Source: Anaeromyces robustus
Lineage: Eukaryota; Neocallimastigomycota; Neocallimastigomycetes; Neocallimastigales; Neocallimastigaceae
Assembly: GCA_002104895.1 (NCBI GenBank)
Contig: MCFG01000467.1
Location: 1 to 42,500, forward strand
Length of the DNA stretch: 42,500 nt
Reading direction: 5' to 3'
A model generated the notes under the pieces. That model ran no database searches, was not told the DNA's origin, and saw only the letters and a program-made list of their open reading frames with translations. This document shows, in pieces, positions 21,879 through 34,151 of the stretch (the stretch's first letter is position 1; each line of letters begins with the position of its first letter). Made by a program: the position numbers and the translations under genes.

Positions 21879-24800
21879 ATGTATAACAGGAAATTTCAAA
21901 TTATTTTTGTTTTTGTATTCTTGGTATTGACTGTTTTATCTTCTCCTATTAATAAGGTTAAAGATAATCCAAAAATTCATGTTATTAAAAAAAAATGTTT
22001 TAATAATAATTATAAAAAGAATGTCACTAACGAAGTAGATACTTCTATTGGTTCCGAACCTGTTAAGGAAATTCCTATTGAAAATGAAAAACTAATTGGT
22101 GATATATCTTCATTTAATTGGGATATTACTCCAGAAGAAATTGATACCATGTGTACTAAAAGCATTAATAAACTTGATGCCATTGTTAAAAAATTATTAT
22201 TAGTTCCTGATGAAGATTGTTCATTTGAATCCATTTTTGCTCCATTATTTTATGTAGAAAATGAAGTAGAAAATGTTCAAATTTTTATGTATTCTGGATT
22301 AATTAGATTTGCAAAAAATCCTAATTCAAGAATTGCTGCCCAAAATTGTTATCAATTTTTATATAATACTAAATATATGTATCTTTACCAAATTGCTCCA
22401 AAGGGTATGAAAGTAATTGAAAACATTTACAGTGGAAAATTCAGTTATCCTGAAGATCCAGATGATATACAATTAATTAATACTATTTTATCTTTATTAA
22501 ATACTAATGAAAACACTCTTCCTCTCCAAACGAAATTAAATAATATTGTAAATGAATTTATGGATTGTCTTACAAATGGTATATATAATATAAAATTATT
22601 TTTTATTTAAATTTTTTTTTTAAAAAACAAATTATATTAATGATATAAAATATAAAATATAAAATATAAAATATAAAATATAAAATATAAAATATAAAAT
22701 ATAATATATAATATATAATATTTATAATTTTATTCATTTTTATTATTATTGACATATATATAATATTTTTTTTTGTTTTATATTTTTATAAAGATAAAAC
22801 ATCTATTACTTTTACTAAATCTGAATTAGAGGGACTTTCAGAATCAATGTTAAATGAATTTGAAAAAACAACTAAAGATGGTGAAGAAGCTTATATTATT
22901 AATATTAATAATAATAATTCTAATAATATACTTTATTATGCAAAAAATGAAAATGTAAGAAGAACTTATAATAAAATTAAAAATACAATTTGTGAACCTA
23001 ATGTTGAACGTATGAAAGAAATTATTAATATCAGGTATTATAAAATATAAATATAATAAACAAAAAAATTTCTTTTTTTTAAAAAAAAAATATATATATA
23101 TATATATATAATGTAATAACGAATTAAAATAATATATTTATATATTTATTTTTTTTAAATATTATTAATATATTAATGATATAAAATATATATATTTTTC
23201 AAATGATTTTTTTTAAATAATACGAATTAAAGAACCGCAATTGCCAAAGAATCAGGATTTGAAACATTTAGTGATTATGAAATAAAAGATTATATGGCTA
23301 AAGATTTAAAAACTGTCTTAGAATTTATAAATGATATAAAAGAAAAAGTTCAACCAATATTTAAAAAACATCTTAATAAATATTTAGAATTAAAAAATAA
23401 AGAAAAAGCTAAATATAATGAAACTGTTAGTAATGAACTTAATAGATGGGATATTAATTATTATATTAAGTAAGTTTTATTTAATATATAAAACATAAAA
23501 TTATTAAAAAAATTAAAAATAAAAAAAAATAAATAATTTTAAAATATATATTTATATTTATATTTATATTTATATTTATATTTATATTTATATTTATATT
23601 TATATTTATATTTATATTTATATTTATATTTATATTTATATTTATATTTATATTTATATTTATATTTATATTTATATTTATATTTATATTTATATTTATA
23701 TTTATATTTATATTTATATATTTTTATCATAAGTATTTTTAAGGAAGAAGAATTAAACTTTTCCGAAAAAGATGTAATAGAATATTTCCCAACAGATAAA
23801 GTTTTTCCTGAAATTATTAAAATTTTTGAAGAACTTTATTCTTTGAAAATCGTTAAAACTGAAAACATTTCAGTTTGGCATGAGGATGTTGAACCCTATA
23901 ACGTTTATGATAAAAAAACTAATGAATATATAGGAACAGTAAGAAATATTTAATATATATAACTTTATAACATATAAATTCAATTTTTTATTTTCTTGGA
24001 ATAAAAAATTAAAATTTTATTATACTCATTTATTTTTTATTTATTTTTTTTTTATAAATTATTATTATTATTGTTATTTTTACTATTATTATTATTATTA
24101 TTATTATTATAGATTTTACTTGATTTATATGAACGCGAAGGAAAAAGTGTAAGATTTTTTTTATATTATGATTCTAATTTAAAATTAATTAAAATAAATA
24201 TATAAAAATATATTTATTTTAATATATTTTATTTTATTCTAATTTATACATAATTTTATAATTAAATAATATTTTTAATCTAAAATTAATAAGATTCAAG
24301 GATCAACTTTTCAATTAAGTGACAAGGTTAAAATTGGAGATGGTAGTGAAGCATCTGCATTTGTTATAGTGGTATTATATCAATAGTTTTATAATATTTT
24401 TTTAGAATAAAATATATATATTATAGTCTAAAATTATTATATTAATAAAAAAAAAAAGATATAATATAATATAATATAATATAATATAATATAATATAAT
24501 ATAATATAATATAATATAATATAATATAATATAATATAATATAATATAATATAATATAATATAATATAATATAATATAATATAATATAATATAATATAAT
24601 ATAATTTAAAATAATTTGATATAATAATACTAAATATATTTTTTATATAAACAAAAGTCAACAAGTTTCCATAAATCTACTACATCAGCTCCAGCATTAG
24701 CATCTATTGAAACTATTAAAGCCTTTCTCCATGAATTTGGTCATGCTTTACATTTAGTTAATGTGAAAATGAAATGGGTGGTTAACTCTATAAATCAAAA

Positions 24801-24888
24801 GTCAGATTTTCTTGAAATACCAGCTTTAATGGTAAAAAATAATATAATAAAATAAAATAAAATAAAAATATTATATACGAAAAATATA

Positions 24889-24925
<37 letters not shown>

Positions 24926-25783
24926 TCTTTATATATATCATTAATTTAAATATAAAAATGTTATATTTAAATATTATATATATATATATTATAGCAAGAA
25001 AATTTCATATATGAACCAAGTATTTTAGAAAGAATTTCTCATCATTATAAAGATAACAATAAAAAAATTCCAAAGGAATTAATTGATGCTATTGTTAAAA
25101 GTAAAAATATTGATTTCACTTATACTATAATTACAATACTTTTCTATAGTTTAGGTGATATAAAATTATATTCTAAAGGAGAAATAGATAAAGATTTTGA
25201 TATTGTTAAATTTTGGAATGACATAGCAAGAGATGTTTATATGGTTAATACTGATGAATATTGGGATTTTGGTAAACTATTTTTATAATAATAATAATAA
25301 TAATAATATAGATAGATAGATAATAATAGAATAATAAATAAATAAATAAATAATAATAAATAAATAATAGTAATAATAATAATATTAATATTATAAATAA
25401 TAATAAAAAATAAATTAATAATTATTTTTAATCTTAATAATTTTTATTTTATTACCTTAAAATTATTAATATTTTTTATTTTTTTAATTATTATTTATCA
25501 TGTTTATTTTTATTTTTATATATTTAAAACTAAAATAGCCACTATGGTACATTTTGCTAATGAAATGCCTTCCAGTTATTACAGTTATTTATGGTCTATG
25601 GTTTACGCTCAAGATCTATTCTCTAAAATTAGTGAAAATGGTATTACTAATCCAGAAATTGGTTTAAAATATCGTGAAAATGTATTAGAGTTAGCTTCTT
25701 TTAGAGGTCAAAAGGAATATATAGAAAAATTTTTAGAAAGAAAATCAAATAATGATGCTTTTATTAAATCATTAGAAGAATAA
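21879..25783 (+). CDS. Secreted M3-family zinc oligopeptidase, 9 exons
   Basis: Exons read 21879-22578, 22794-23034, 23233-23469, 23734-23938, 24113-24148, 24294-24371, 24658-24831, 24995-25271 and 25539-25783. All introns are GT-AG and all phases agree, giving 730 aa. A signal peptide (about 1-21) is followed by the all-helical M3 (thimet oligopeptidase/saccharolysin) fold, with FNWDITPEEID, YYIKY-like NYYIN before EEEL, LDLYEREGK, then the active site FLHEFGHALH (H524, E525, H528) and the third zinc ligand in DFLEIPALM (E552). The loop between them is one residue shorter than in thimet oligopeptidase and lacks its usual FSGTNV text. MVHFANEMPSSYYSYLWS holds the expected His and Tyr. It likely cleaves short peptides outside the cell or in the secretory path. 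M3 enzymes are mostly cytosolic or mitochondrial, so the signal peptide is notable. Only fragments appear as ORFs; the reading at 22847-23050 is part of exon 2. Confidence 0.9.
23541..23720. repeat. (TATATT)n hexanucleotide satellite in intron 3
   Basis: About 30 units of a TTTATA-type hexamer fill most of intron 3 (23470-23733). The long Tyr-Lys ORF on the minus strand is this repeat, not a gene. Confidence 0.95.
24459..24604. repeat. (ATAAT)n pentanucleotide satellite in intron 6
   Basis: About 29 units of a 5-bp repeat fill half of intron 6 (24372-24657). The minus-strand ORF of repeated Ile-Leu-Tyr is an artefact of it. Confidence 0.95.
24889..24925. repeat. (ATT)n repeat in intron 7
   Basis: About 12 ATT units in intron 7 (24832-24994); a similar run lies in intron 4 near 24083-24110, directly before the splice acceptor. 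Confidence 0.85.
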
Positions 25784-26913
25784 ATTAAATAATATATATA
25801 TATATAATAAAAGAAAGATAAAAAATATTTATTTAAGGAAAAATGAAAAAAAAAATTCTATTAAAAGTAAAAATATTCATTATGAATATAAATTTTCCTT
25901 AATTATTTCTTTTGGATTTTTTTTTTATTTTTATTTCTTATATATTTTTATTTTCTTTCTTTTTCTTTAATATATGTTTTTTTTTTTTAAAAAAAAAAAA
26001 AAGAATATATATATATATTTATTTAATATATGTATATTATAATATATATATATATTAAATATATATAAAAATAAATTTTTATAATAATTTTAAAATAATA
26101 AATATTAGGACTAGAAAAAAAAGAAAAAAGTTTTTATATTTTTTCCTTTTTTTTTTTTTTTATTCAAATAAATGAAAAAAAATTTAAAAAAAAAAAAAAA
26201 TTTTTTTTCAGTTCATAAAAAATATATATATATATATAAAAGATAATATTCTTATTATATCCATATATATGTATATAATAAATAAAGAATATTCAATCAG
26301 TTTAAAATATTAAAAAGAAAAGCATAAATCAAAATAAATAAAAAAAAATAATAAAGAATTAAAAAAGATTAAAAAAAAAATATTAAAAAAAAGTATAAAT
26401 CAAAATAAGTATTTTATTAGTTTTTCTCCTTTTTTTTTTTTTTTTTTATTTTTATTTTTTTTTTATTTTTATTTTCAATATTTGTTATGTTTTGGTTTAA
26501 TAATTATAGAATTGTTAGAAATTAAAAAAAATAATAATAATAATTTAATAAAAAAAAATATTTAAAAATGGAATAAAAAAAAAATAACAAAAATGGTGGG
26601 TATTTAATGCTTCATAAAAAGATAATATAAATATAATAAAATACAAAAATAAAAAAATAAAAAATTATTAATAAAAATAAAAAAAAAAATAGAAAAAAAT
26701 TTATTCATAATATTAAAATTAAAACTTTAAAAATTATCTTTTTTTTTTTTTTTTTGGACAAAAAGAATTGGGATTTTTTGTGTTTGAAAAAAAAAAATTT
26801 TTTTTCTTTTTTTTTTTTTTTATACAATAGAAACTAGAAATTAAATTAATAAAACTTTTTTGTATTGTAAATTTTTTTTTAACTTTTGAAGAAGTTAATC
26901 TTTTTTGTGTTTG

Positions 26914-26980
<67 letters not shown>

Positions 26981-27083
26981 ATTAATAAATTAATAAATAA
27001 ATAAATAAATAAAATATAAATAAATAAATAAATAAATAGATAAATAATTAATTAATTAATTTTTTTTTTTTTTTTTTTTAGAC
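25784..27083. other. A+T-rich spacer
   Basis: No gene seen. Poly-A/T tracts, ATATAT palindromes near 25960-26070 and an AAAT microsatellite (about 26919-27048) dominate. Imperfect copies of ATTAAAAAAAA-type words recur around 26300-26420. Confidence 0.6.
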
Positions 27084-27500
27084 TTATCATGTGATTTTTC
27101 ACATGAATGTATCGGAATTAAATTCCCTGCCTTACCTTTTCGGCGTCGACGCCCTTGGTATATTCATATATTTTACATTTGTACTTAAACCCTAACGCTA
27201 ACTTAATAACGGGTCCAGTCTACAAGCCCCACATATGAATAGTAGTCACCAAGGAAACCGCCCAATAATTTAGAGCCGCACCCCACATTATTAGACTTAA
27301 AGATCTACTCATATACTTATATTATTTAATGAGGCGTGAGTAGCTACGCCTCAAATACTATACCTGTGCACTACCTTGCCACAGTGTAAAACCCGTGAAG
27401 GAGAAAACCACTTGTGCTTGGGGTAGATGCGGTGTCGATCCAGAAGCCTTATGTATGCTAAGGAAACGCCTTAACAACCAGGATAGAAACTGGTCGACAA
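27084..27500. other. G+C-richer hairpin-rich island, nature unknown
   Basis: Roughly 420 bases stand out from the surrounding A+T-rich DNA. Perfect inverted repeats include TCATGTGA/TCACATGA around TTTT (27087-27106), the 12-bp palindrome GGCGTCGACGCC (27142-27153) and TGAGGCGT/ACGCCTCA (27330-27337 with 27346-27353). The plus strand has no convincing ORF, and stops occur on the minus strand too, although one minus frame stays open from near 27490 to about 27360. The edges are an A+T microsatellite on the left and ATTAATTAATTAA on the right. It may be a structured RNA gene, a non-autonomous element or a decayed LINE piece; I cannot choose. Confidence 0.5.
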
Positions 27501-27919
27501 TTAATTAATTAAATAAAATAGAATTCCATTACAAAAAACAAAGTCTTATTAAAATTTGGTTGGGAGATAAAAATTTTTATTATTAAAAAAAACTTTTAAT
27601 TTCAATAAATTATTTAATAAACCTCTTCTTATAAATAATTAAAAAAAAAAATAATAAAATAAAAGAAAAGAAAAACCACGTCATAATATATTGTGATTAT
27701 AATTATTATAATATAAGTTAATTATCAAAAAATTTTTCAAAAAAGTATATATATAAGAACAAAAATGTTATAAAAAATAATAAAAGAATAAAAAAATTAA
27801 AAAAATAAAAAAAAAATAAAAAATTAAAATAAAAAATTATTAAATTAAATAATAAGTGTAATATACAAAAAAATATATTAATAAAATATTAATATTAGAA
27901 TTAAAATTATTATAAAAAA
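27501..27919. other. Upstream region of CBM18 gene
   Basis: A+T-rich with no ORF. A TATA-like TATATATAAG lies near 27746-27755, about 165 bases before the next ATG, and is a possible promoter. Confidence 0.4.
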
Positions 27920-28489
27920 ATGAAATTTTATTTATTATTATTAAGTATTACATTTATAAATAATGTATTAGCTTGGTATCATACAATTCCAGGTATGCCT
28001 ATTTATATAGTTTCTTCTAAAGATTGTAAAAACTTTTATACATGTACATCTTTGACTTTTAAAAATGATAAACTTAGTCTTATTAATTGTATGGATAAAA
28101 ATGGTAATAAAGTTGAAGATAAAAATGAACAAAATTGTATAAATCCTATAACAGAATGTTTAAATTATGCTTATACTGGAATGGTATTAAGACTTCGCGA
28201 TTGTAAAACTACAGCTAAAAAAGCAACTGGAAATAGCAATAGTTTTTTAGATACTTGGAAATTTGATAATAAAAAATTTGATGGTTTATTATATTTTGCA
28301 GATGGTGAACATAGAATTTTAACTACTTTTGGTTGGTGTGCCTATAATAATGATACTGGTAAATGTGGTAAAAATAATGGTTTAAATTGTCGTAGTAACT
28401 ATTGTTGTAGTAAATATGGTTATTGTGGTCAAAGTAATGATTATTGTGATAAAAAAAATTGTAATGGGTCTTTTGGTATGTGTCACTAA
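27920..28489 (+). CDS. Secreted protein with C-terminal hevein-type chitin-binding domain
   Basis: 189 aa. A signal peptide (1 to about 18, ending VLA) precedes a Cys-containing middle region of about 125 residues that I do not recognise (it includes ECLNYAYTGMVLRLRDC and DTWKFDNKKFDGLLYF, faintly like a ricin-type lectin repeat but without QxW). The C-terminal 45 residues are a CBM18/hevein module with eight cysteines (149, 157, 162, 163, 169, 176, 181, 188), the CCSKYGYCG core and the aromatic residues that stack on N-acetylglucosamine. It should be exported and bind chitin, either the fungus's own wall or other chitin in the rumen. No catalytic motif is visible. The start is the only one before the signal peptide, after an A-rich leader typical here. 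No introns needed. Confidence 0.88.
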   Translation: MKFYLLLLSITFINNVLAWYHTIPGMPIYIVSSKDCKNFYTCTSLTFKNDKLSLINCMDKNGNKVEDKNEQNCINPITECLNYAYTGMVLRLRDCKTTAKKATGNSNSFLDTWKFDNKKFDGLLYFADGEHRILTTFGWCAYNNDTGKCGKNNGLNCRSNYCCSKYGYCGQSNDYCDKKNCNGSFGMCH

Positions 28490-30040
28490 TAAATAAATAA
28501 ATATTATTATATTATATATATAATGATTATATATAATATATATTATATATTATATTATATTATATTATATTATATTATATATAATGATTAAATATAATCT
28601 AATATAATATAATATGCTTTAATATGCTATAATGTAATATAATAAAATGTAATATAATGTAATATTTAATATGTAATATAGTACATATTTTTATAAAATC
28701 TTTTTATTTAATTATTCTATTATAATTATAATTATAATTATAATTTTTTATATATTATATTAAATTATACATTATATTATATTATTATGTTTTAACCTTT
28801 TTTTTTTCAAATTACAAACAATAAAAATAATGAAATTAAAGTATATTTAATTGAACGTAAAGCAAATATAACTATATATATATAAAATAGTAGTATATTT
28901 TTTAGTCATAATTTGTAAAAGCGTTAATAAAAATATAGCAATACTATATATATATTAGGTATAAATTGAAAAAAAAAAAAAAAAAAAAAAGAAATAGTAA
29001 TAGTAATAGAAGTGAAACACCTATTATGTTATGTATGAAAAAAAAATGGAAATGAAGATGTAATAAATAAAATAAAATAATGGTGTCTTACCATTTTTAT
29101 TTATATTATTTTTTTATGTAAAAGTATTAAACGTAATAAATATGAAAATGATATTTAGTAAGCAATTAAACATGTAAAAATGAAAATGAATTTTTTTGTA
29201 AAATATATAAATTCAAAAAAATTAATATATATATGTACTAAATAAATAAATAAATGTCAAAATTTAAATAATATAATAACAATTAATCATATATTAATAT
29301 AATATTAATTTATTTATTTCAAAACTTAAAATAATAAATATATTAATAGATGATTTAAAAGACGAATTTTATAATTTTTTTCTTAAAGTGTTATTATTAT
29401 ACTATTTCATACCTTTCAGTATTATACATTATTATTTATAATGTTTTATCTGATCTTTTTTAAAATTTATTTTTTTTTATTTTTTTTGTTTTTTTTGTTT
29501 TTTTTTTTTTATCTTTTTATATTTTAATGATTCATTAATAAAAAAGATGGAAGTGTATTCTCTTCTTTTAATCTAAAAAAATTATTTTTAATGATTCATA
29601 TATTCTAGTATTAAAATTAAATAAAAATGATATACAACAGTATGCTTAAAAAAATTTAAAAATTAAAAAGTAAATAAAAGATATAAAATAGATGAAATAA
29701 TAAAATAAGATCAAATATTTTTTTAAACTTATTATTAATAATACTTAAAGAACATTTTGATTATTTAATTTAAAAAAAAAAATATTTATATATAACTTAT
29801 TTATTCTGTGTAAAAATTATTATATTATATACCTTTTTTAATTATTTATTTAATTAGGTTTATTATTAATTAAAAAAAATCATAAATATTAAAAAAATAT
29901 ATTGTATTTTTTTTTTTATTATTTATGAATTGCCTAAACAAATGTAGGTTCAAGTTATTTCGGTTGGTAGAAATTTCGAGGAAACACAAAAATTATTTTT
30001 GATATTTAAAAAGTTTTCATATAATGTTATTACCTTTTTT
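28490..30040. other. A+T-rich spacer
   Basis: No gene seen. Dense ATATAT palindromes and TATAATATAA words occur at 28500-28780, with a 20-A run near 28970-28990. Nothing looks like tRNA. A slightly more complex stretch at 29930-30000 (GTTCAAGTTATTTCGGTTGG) has no reading frame. Confidence 0.55.
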
Positions 30041-30511
30041 AAGGGAGAAGTGCATTTCGGAATCGTACATTATTGTATGTGGCTTGATAATAAAATATTT
30101 TATAGCCACATTTATCTCAAAAATAAATAAATAAATAAATACATAAATAACTAAATAAAATCAAAATAAAATAAAATCAAAATAATATTTTATTAATAAT
30201 CTTTTAAATAATATTTTGTTAAAAATTGTATATAAAAAAGGACTTGTTCTGTTATCATTAAATAAATAAAACTATTATAATTATTAAACAAATAAATATT
30301 GTAATAAATAATAAATAAATAAATAATTATTAAATAATTATAATTATTAAATAAATAATTATTTTAATAAATAATAAATAAATAAATACTAAATAAATAA
30401 ATAATAAATAGATAATTCTTTAATATTTATTTAACAATTATTGAATATATAAATAAATAATAAATATATAAATATATAATAAATAAATAAATAATAAATA
30501 ATTATTATAAG

Positions 30512-30836
30512 AATATAGAGCATATAACAAATAATGCTTCAGAATCTTTTAATAATTACTTAAATAGTTTATTTCCAAAAAAACCTTCATTTTTTAAATT
30601 AATTTATATATTAAAAAAAGAAAAATCCTTATCCTACAATGATTACGAAAGGAGAATTAATGGAATCTGGAGAAAAAAAAAAACAAAAAATAATTAGAAA
30701 AACTGATGAAATAAAAAATATAATTGAAAATTATAAATATATGGAAAAAGATTTTATTTATAATGGATATGATAGAAAAGATATTGTTGAATTATGATAT
30801 AATTGCTTAATTGATTTAAATAATAAAAAATACTAA
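30512..30836 (+). pseudogene. MULE transposase C-terminal remnant 2
   Basis: Reads EHITNNASESFNNYLNSLFP, PSFFKLIYILKKEKSLSYND and YERRINGIWRKKK, then a stop and a frame break near 30695. It finishes GYDRKDIVEL-stop-YNCLIDLNNKKY with TAA at 30834-30836. It matches the end of the remnant at 10713-11572 in order and wording. The N-terminal two thirds, including DGTF and HCDFEKG, are absent. Confidence 0.8.
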
Positions 30837-30997
30837 TTTTTTATTATAAATTAGTATTTTTATAACCTTTTTAAATTATATTTTATGCTAAACTATTGTT
30901 CTTGTAACAATATAAGGAAATAAAATTACTTTAAGATTTTTTTTAGCTAGTTTTTAGCTAAATTATATCTAAAACTGATCTATTTAACTATAATTAA

Positions 30998-31350
30998 AAT
31001 ATTATTAATATCAATATCAAAATTTTTAGTATAAATATATTATTAATATCAATATCAAAATTTTTAGTATAAAAATATTATTAATATCAATATCAAAATT
31101 TTTAGTATAAAAATATTATTAATATCAATATCAAAATTTTTAGTATAAAAATATTATTAATATCAATATCAAAATTTTTAGTATAAAAATATTATTAATA
31201 TCAATATCAAAATTTTTAGTATAAAAATATTATTAATATCAATATCAAAATTTTTAGTATAAAAATATTATTAATATCAATATCAAAATTTTTAGTATAA
31301 AAATATTATTAATATCAATATCAAAATTTTTAGTAAAAAAATATTATCAA
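30998..31350. repeat. 38-bp tandem satellite, about nine copies
   Basis: The unit (about TATTATTAATATCAATATC plus AAAATTTTTAGTATAAAAA) repeats at an exact 38-base period with single changes in the first and last copies. It begins about 160 bases after the MULE relic's stop. A lone related unit follows the other MULE relic (about 11612), so the satellite probably expanded from MULE 3' sequence. Confidence 0.95.
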
Positions 31351-31899
31351 TATCAATGTCAATCTTATTTAGTAAAAATAATAATATCAAAATTATGTTT
31401 AAAAAATCATTAAATAAATATTTTTTTATTTTTTATTATTATATTAAAATTTTAGTTATTATTATTACAATTTAATAATAAAATAAATTAAAATATTTTA
31501 TATAAATAATTTTAAATATAAATGAAAAATATTATAAAATATTAAATAAAATAAAAGACTTTGAAAAAATATGATTTTTGTTTGTTTGTAAAAGTTAATG
31601 AATAACTTGAATCTTTCTTTTTTAAATTTTTTTTTGTATTTTTTTGTATTTTTTTTTCAATTCTTTGATTTTATTATAATTTTTTTAATTATTTTTATTT
31701 CATTTTATTTCATTTTTTAATTTGTAATTATTAATTATAATTTTTAATTATTATTTATTTATTTATTCATTTATTTAATATATAAAATTTCATGCGCCAC
31801 AGATTCCGAAATGCCCAATTCCGAAATGCACCACATTCTACTTTTACGAAATACAAGTTTTCGAAATACAAATTTTCGAAATGCACCCCCATCCCCCTT

Positions 31900-32166
31900 G
31901 TACTACAGAATATTATTTATATAATGTAATAATTTATATTATATTAATAAAATGAGGTTTACTAAATATAACAATTCAGATCAATTTCACAAAATATTAA
32001 AAGATTAAGAGTCTCATTACGACTCATGTTATTAAAAACTTAAAACATAAACAACTAAAATTATAATATTCAAATTTACTATTTTATAAAAAAATAGTCA
32101 TAAATTTCAAACTTTGATTTTTGAAATCTTGAAATTTCGAAATTTAAAATTTTTAAAATATTCATA
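31900..32166. other. A+T-rich leader before Copia gag relic
   Basis: No ORF. A complementary pair GAGTC/GACTC occurs near 32008-32026. Probably untranslated sequence of the Copia remnant. Confidence 0.4.
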
Positions 32167-32560
32167 ATGGAATACAAGAAAACAAAAACAAATTTCCTTC
32201 TTGGAGAACCAAGTACTAATTTCAAAACCTGGAGTGAAGAATTAACTCTTCTTATCGAACATAAAGTTTATTCATACATAGAAGAAAGACTTAAGAAAAT
32301 TCCTTCAAATAATATTAAGAAGGAAAACTTAAGTAAATATATCAAAGTAAAAGGTGACAAAACCAAAGTTTACCATTCAAGTGTCTCCGAAAAAATGTTA
32401 TTAAACGACAACACTGCAAAAACGTTAATAACCAACAGCATAAATTATGAAAATAAGAAAAAATTAAAACTTCATTACCAATACAGCATATGAAATATAC
32501 AAAACACTAAGTGATATCTATACATATTGTAAAAGATTAATTTGGAAATAGATTACAATA
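32167..32560 (+). pseudogene. Copia-type gag N-terminal remnant
   Basis: ATG 32167 opens 108 residues: LLGEPSTNFKTWSEELTLLI, then EERLKKIP and NTAKTLITNSINYENKKKLK, ending at 32493. A frame change near 32480 lets the text go on as NTAYEIYKTLSDIYTY (to about 32530). The NFKTW near the start, the AKTLI helix and the TAYEIYKTLSDIY motif are the order of Ty1/Copia Gag (UBN2-type). The zinc knuckle and Pol are absent. Codon use is less A+T-extreme than the spacers. Confidence 0.65.
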
Positions 32561-33399
32561 ACAAAAAGAACACAAACACAAAAATAAAAAATAAAATAAC
32601 GAAATAAAAATTTGTTGTATAATAATTTTTTTATTAATATTTAAATAATTAAAATTTTATATTTAAATTTAATAACAATTACACATTTCAAAATTTCTTA
32701 AATTTTGAAGTATTTTTATATTTTTTCATAATTATATTTATTATATATTATACTAATTTATTTATATTTAATTTCTATTTATTTACGGACTATCTAACTA
32801 ACTAAACTTTATTATTTAATAAATTTATATATTATTTCTAAAAATAGAAATTTTGAATTAACTATTAAAACTAAGACTAAATAATTTCAATTGAGTTCAT
32901 TTATTATTTATTTATTATTCTAATAATAATAATATATTTATTATATATTCTAAATTTAAAAACAATGAAAAATTTTATAAATTAAAAAAATTAAAATTTT
33001 TGATAACACAATAAATTAATTAATTAGAACACTTTTTAAAAGATTTAAGTTTTATAATAATATTTTTTATTAATAATTAATTAAGGAAAGTTTAAATAAT
33101 TAGATTATTAAATCATTAATTCTAAGTTTAGTTAGTTAATAATCTTACAAAAATTATAAGAATTTGTAATTTCAATTCCTATTTATACTTTTCCAAAACT
33201 ATTAATTGCTAATACATTTAATTATTATAATCTATTGCTAATATATTTATACATGTATAATATTAAATAAAATATATGAATAAAATAATATTGATAAAAA
33301 TCTAATAATATAAAACTAATTTAAAACTATTTAATAAATTTAAAAAGAATTATAATCTAAGATTTTAGATTTATAACTATTCTAACTATTTAACTAGTT
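32561..33399. other. A+T-rich spacer, probably decayed retroelement
   Basis: No gene recognised. Sequence is less simple than the microsatellite spacers, which suggests old LTR material, but no copy elsewhere in the window was spotted. Confidence 0.4.
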
Positions 33400-33479
33400 A
33401 ATTATTTATCTATGTAATAATTATTTCTATCTTTTGGATTTTATAATTTTTTCTGAATAATTAATTATAGATAAAATGG

Positions 33480-33850
33480 CTATTTTAATTATTTAAGATC
33501 TTAAAGGTAATTTAAATCTTTAGAAATTTTTAGAATTCTACGAAATTCTTTAAATTAATATAATATTCAACTATTCTAATAATTATAAAAATTGTCAATA
33601 ATTATTATAATAAATTATATAAAACTATTATTATTATTCTAAATAATATTTATAATTATTTTAATGGCGTTTTTCTGTAATTTCTGAATTATTATAATTA
33701 TTAAGTTATATAATTATCGAATTAAAGATTTTATCTATAAAAAATTATAATTTTTTATTTATGGGCCCTTTTAAATAATTAAATTATTTTTTATATGTTT
33801 AAAATCTTTAAAGTCCAATATCTCGCCACGAAACCTCTTTCAAATTATAT
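33480..33850 (-). repeat. Diverged inverted relative of the 839 LTR repeat
   Basis: On the minus strand this shares, in order, GGCGAGATATTGGACTTTAA, CCATAAATAAA, GATAAAATCTTT, ACAGAAA-ACGCC, ATAGTTGA-TATTATATTAA and TAGAATTC with the plus strand of 1175-1500. It is the same LTR-linked family in opposite orientation, lying downstream of the minus-strand gag relic at 34928-35116 just as the 839 copy lies beside the gag relic at 1881-2323. Confidence 0.6.
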
Positions 33851-34151
33851 TTTTATTCTTTTTATTTTTCAACATAAATTTTACCAAGTAGAAATTATTC
33901 TTATTGGTTAAATTTTGGTCATTAAAAAAATTTTGTATAAATACGAGTGAATTTTTCTTAATAAGTTAATGTTAAAATAATAATTTTATTTTATTAATAA
34001 AATCTCGAATGATTAAAAATTTTTTTAGTTAACATATGTGCTTTTAATAATAAATTTTATAGTTTTTAAAAATAAAAAATAAAGAAATAATTTGAAAAAT
34101 TAAGAAATATGTTTTAATATTTTTTATTGTTAGAGACACAACTCTTTACAA

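Larger units (their letters stand above)
30041..31899 (+). mobile_element. MULE relic 2 with GTGCATTTCG ends
   Basis: The left end reads AAGGGAGAAGTGCATTTCGG (30041-30060). The right end, on the minus strand, reads AAGGG then GTGCATTTCG (31899 to about 31878), plausible terminal inverted repeats with a few extra bases. Between them are a decayed transposase C-terminus (30512-30836) and a 38-bp satellite (30998-31350). Extra CGAAATGC and CGAAATAC words cluster at 31810-31886. No 9-bp target duplication could be recognised, so the exact ends are tentative. Confidence 0.55.

Noticed and set aside
23539-24664. Minus-strand ORFs of repeated Tyr-Lys and Ile-Leu-Tyr
   Set aside because: Pure satellite DNA inside introns 3 and 6 of the M3 peptidase gene.
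30998-31350. CRISPR array
   Set aside because: Head-to-tail units with no unique spacers, eukaryotic context.
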